Assembly (NCBI GenBank): GCA_039566865.1
Contig: CM076962.1
Span: 6,876,743 to 6,940,742 of the forward strand
Length of the DNA stretch: 64,000 nucleotides
Direction of reading: 5' to 3'
Origin: Aurelia coerulea
Lineage: Eukaryota > Cnidaria > Scyphozoa > Semaeostomeae > Ulmaridae
Shown piece by piece: positions 60,851 to 64,000 of the stretch. Within the stretch, counting starts at the first letter, position 1. Each line of letters starts with the position of its first letter. A program made the translations under genes and the position numbers. The notes under the pieces are model-generated. The model was not told the origin of the DNA. It saw nothing but the letters and a program-made list of their open reading frames with translations, and ran no database searches.

Positions 60851-61560
60851 GTGAACAAACACAAAAAATGCAAAAACGAAAACGAGGCCACGTTTGCAAT
60901 CGATCAAATTTCCGGCTTCCGGCTGGAGGGCTATGGCCTAAAAAGCTGCGAGAAGCGGATGACCATAATAAATTCGGGAGCACTTCAAATGCCTTTTTGC
61001 AAATCGTGGAAACTATTCTTTGTTAGAGATGCTGGCACTTCTTTCCTATGCCCTGACCACAAGAATACTTGCAAGCAGAACAATCTATCCCTTTTTAGGC
61101 CGGTGGTGACTGGTGATATGATTTTTACCCAGAATATTAACAAAGAACATTTGAAAGAATTCAACTGGCAGGCAGGTTGCTAAATAGGCAGCACAAGTGC
61201 TGATGTGGAAGTGTCGAATTATGAAGAATTTTTTTTTGAAGACAGAGCAGACATTTTATTATCCCGAATTGCCGAATCTTTCTGCAGCTTTGTCAAGTTT
61301 AAAGCCACAATAAAGCAGAGCTTTGGAAATGATGTTGGAACAGGCCTTCTTGCAGGGGATTATCCTAATCTGGACTGGATATGTCAAGAACTGGCATGAA
61401 AGTCCAGCACCTCCAGAATTTCAGAGAACATTTGCTCCAATCTGTTTTAAAACTGCTAACTTTGTCTTCTGCATAGAAGAGATCCCAAGGCCCCAAGCAC
61501 ACTTTAAATTTTCAAGAAAACTAACAATCAAGAGTTCATGCATAAAGATTTGAAAATCTG
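60851..61560 (+). pseudogene. unrecognised ORF region, two frames
   Basis: Frames 60851-61183 and 61205-61399 are in the same phase, separated by one TAA. A third overlaps at 61323-61553. Residues include MPFCKSWKLFFVRDAGTSFL, PDHKNTCKQNNLSLFRPVVT and EEFFFEDRADILLSRIAESF. The composition (many Cys, Phe, Lys) looks like coding rather than random sequence, but no domain is recognised. It could be a decayed gene, an exon with a read-through or part of an unknown element. Confidence 0.3.
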
Positions 61561-64000
61561 CAAATATTAAGTGTTTACAAACAAATCACCAATTACTTTA
61601 AAAACTTGTTTGTGCAAATGTTAATCATTTGGAAAGGAAAATTTCTGTGTTCACTTAACAAAGTTAGCAGTTGGGATCTGTTGATGGAACAAGGACTTCT
61701 ATCAAAAAATTGAACCTTGAGAAAGCTAAAAAATTTAGTTGAATTTGGGAACATTTTACAAAAGGCTGAATTAGTAATTTATATCTATATGTGAGAAAGA
61801 CATTTAAAAAGACCAGCACTGGAATTTCTTGTTGTTTTTAATATTGCCACCATAGATCTTTATTGAAATGAAAGCACAGTGAAAAGTATATTTTTGGGTT
61901 GATCTGATAACTTTATCAGATCTAACCTATCTCAAAAAAACCTTTTTGACCCAAAAATTCCCATTGACTTTTCACTTCCTGATCAGAGTACCCATATGCA
62001 GGATGACATTTGTTCAAATAGCTGCAAAAGAAGTGGGACTTCCAAAAGGAATTTATGAAAAAAGCTAGCAAAACAAATTATTAGCTGTGGTGGGGCACAA
62101 TCTTCCTGAAGTGGGTAATAAATTTTGCAGACCCAGCAGCCATCCCCATTTTGCCCTCAAAAGCTGAATTGGCACCTGACGCACCCTTCTTATTGCCCTT
62201 CGCACAGTAAGACTTGTGTTTGGCTCAGTAATGTGATACATGAAAACTTATCCAGGAAGCATTGAAAATTACAGTGCAAGCATGAATTCAGCTCTATATG
62301 TGCACCTGAATTCCACTTGTGATCCAAACTAAACAGGGACGTAGGAAGGATCTCAAACTTGGGGGCACAACACCTCAAGGGTATTTTTTCATAAGCTAAG
62401 GGGGCACTAAGCTAGGAACAAGGGCACTAAACTAAGGGGGCACTACCTGAAAATAAGGAGGGCACTTCTTTGTTTATTGCAAAATCTTGTGCCCTCAGTG
62501 CCTCCCAGTTCCTACGTCTCTGGATCCCAAAATGTTCAATTCAATGCTGAATTTTGAAGTTGCAAAAAGTTGAGAAATAAAATTAAAGGCATAATTTGAG
62601 ACATTTTAAACCATGCCTTTGATGTGTATCTATACTTTATCCATTATGAGTATCACTCTTCACAAAATTCATGCTGTACAATTTCCAGACATTGTTTCAA
62701 GTTCAAAGTAAACAACAAAAGCAACAGACAAGATATATTTTTCTTAGGAGCTCCACAGATTTTTCACATCAATTAGCTATACATTTCATAAAAACAACAT
62801 CTTATCAAAATTAAATAAATCAATTTATTGTATAATATCACATACATGTATTTTTCAGAAGAAATTAAGACCCTGGGCTGGCAGGCAGTTTCTTAAATTT
62901 TTGGGCCATTTTGCTACCAAAAGTTTCTTGTGTGTTTCTTATATTTTTAACACCAGAAGTAAAGAGTTAATTTACTTTTTTCAAGAGGGCTCCCAAATTA
63001 CTTGGTAAGATCTCAAAATAATTAAACATAATTCACACTCACAATAATGTCCAAACAGTTGCGACACAGTACAGTGTCAAAACATTTTTGAGTGTACTGG
63101 GACAATTAAAACTGCAAATTACTAAAGAGTGCCTTCGCTTTTTAAATTCTGGCAGGGTTGTTTCTTAACTTTTGAAATATTGAGCCTTCTGTTTCTTATA
63201 GAAAGCTGTCTCTTATAAAAAATACATGTACTGCAAACTTCAAGATAATAAAAAGAGAATGAAATTTTTATCAACAGGCATTTCTTATGCATTTGATAAT
63301 AATAACCCAACAAACATATCTTGTGTATAGTTGAATCATAGACTTTCCTTTTTACTTCTTCTTTGGAGAAGTCCAGAGTTCATCTTTCAACCTCAATCAC
63401 AATAATGTCAAAATGGTTCAAAGAGCTATCTTTACTTTTTTTGTCAAATCTATTTGGTTGCCAGAGCCCATTATCCTGATGATGATAAACCTGCAAAGAA
63501 TTGATGAAAAATTCCATTTTGCACATGCACAGTTTAGAAATCATAGCATTGATACATGCAGAATTACAGTACTTGTCAGCTGTATGCAGGGTTGATTTCA
63601 TAATTCATCTAACATCAAAGTATTAAGAAATGTTTGGAAATTCAAAACTTGAAAATTTATTAGGTACATAGATGGACTTAGGCCTAATTGTTGATTCTTC
63701 AAAAATTTGATAGAAAAGGCTATATTTATATGTATCAATATTCTTAAAAAGGAACAGGCTTGATGATCATAACTCATTCCTTCATCACTGTTGTTTTTCT
63801 GCAGTCAATCCTCATTTCTGTTCGTACTTGTGTTGTGGACAGGTGCAAGCTTGGTAGGCTTTAGTTGGCCTAGTAAAGAATGCAATCACTTCTGGTCGAC
63901 AATGGAGAAAATAGGCCTAGATTTTCAATTTATAAAAATGTAAATATCGGGAGCAGGCAAATTTTCCCACATAATCGGACACCAGAGCAGCAAAGAATGA
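61561..64000. other. no gene recognised
   Basis: AT-rich sequence with short repeats of AGTTTCTTAA / CTTAAGAAAC type (about 62890-62960, 63165-63240) and a GGGGGCACTA repeat (about 62400-62450) that may be a degraded MITE. No exon, RNA gene or complete element can be supported. Confidence 0.4.

Noticed and set aside
39793..64000. C-terminal exon of CYB5D1
   Set aside because: I looked for a HAASYTWKY-like coding segment behind an acceptor and found none; it probably lies beyond the window or is too diverged to see by eye.

Overview
This is eukaryotic, almost certainly animal, DNA: about 61% A+T by eye, no operons, two host exons with canonical GT-AG splice sites, and very dense non-LTR retrotransposons, a Penelope-like element, DNA-transposon MITEs and microsatellites. 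The mixture (Penelope elements with hammerhead-ribozyme cores, APE-type LINEs, R2-like elements, an SGNH-type LINE ORF1, hAT, piggyBac-like and Tc1-like MITEs) fits an invertebrate and would suit an anthozoan cnidarian such as a coral. That placement is inference; nothing here fixes the species.

The only host gene I recognise is on the plus strand. It is a cytochrome b5 domain-containing protein 1 (CYB5D1) homologue with exons at 21098-21174 and 39574-39792. The reading phase is compatible across an intron of about 18.4 kb that is filled with transposons. I did not find its first or last exons.

Layout. 1-13340 is a nest: a minus-strand LINE (called D here) is split by a 6.5-kb terminal-inverted-repeat element (434-6908) carrying two tandem arrays, and by a plus-strand LINE (A, 7126-13020, 10-bp target duplication). 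LINE A is itself split by a TTAA-flanked MITE (7618-8484) and a minus-strand LINE (8551-11265). 13345-16490 is a plus-strand L2-like LINE holding another MITE. 16505-18060 is a second, inverted LINE A. 18061-20700 holds a palindromic-repeat element, a LINE endonuclease fragment, a SINE-like segment and a MITE. 21098-39792 is the CYB5D1 exon pair and intron: LINE B, a 2.9-kb hAT-type element packed with MITEs and a Penelope 3' end, an RQG-type LINE, a LINE C fragment, and a row of four minus-strand R2-like elements lodged in ATT microsatellites with hammerhead-like motifs between them. 40655-48450 holds LINE A fragments, a decayed Gypsy-type element, a LINE ORF1 with an SGNH domain split by a long palindrome, and several MITEs. 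48775-55000 holds a LINE C copy with an intact RT reading frame, a second copy of a paralogous segment (partner at 45728-48018), LINE B and an L2-like LINE. 55250-60270 is a minus-strand Penelope-like element (RT plus GIY-YIG) broken by a palindrome and a MITE. 60270-64000 is mostly unassigned.

The mobile elements do not form a pathway. Their interest lies in insertion order: several insertions can be dated against each other through target-site duplications and through empty sites present elsewhere in the window. Family letters A-D are local labels, not database names.
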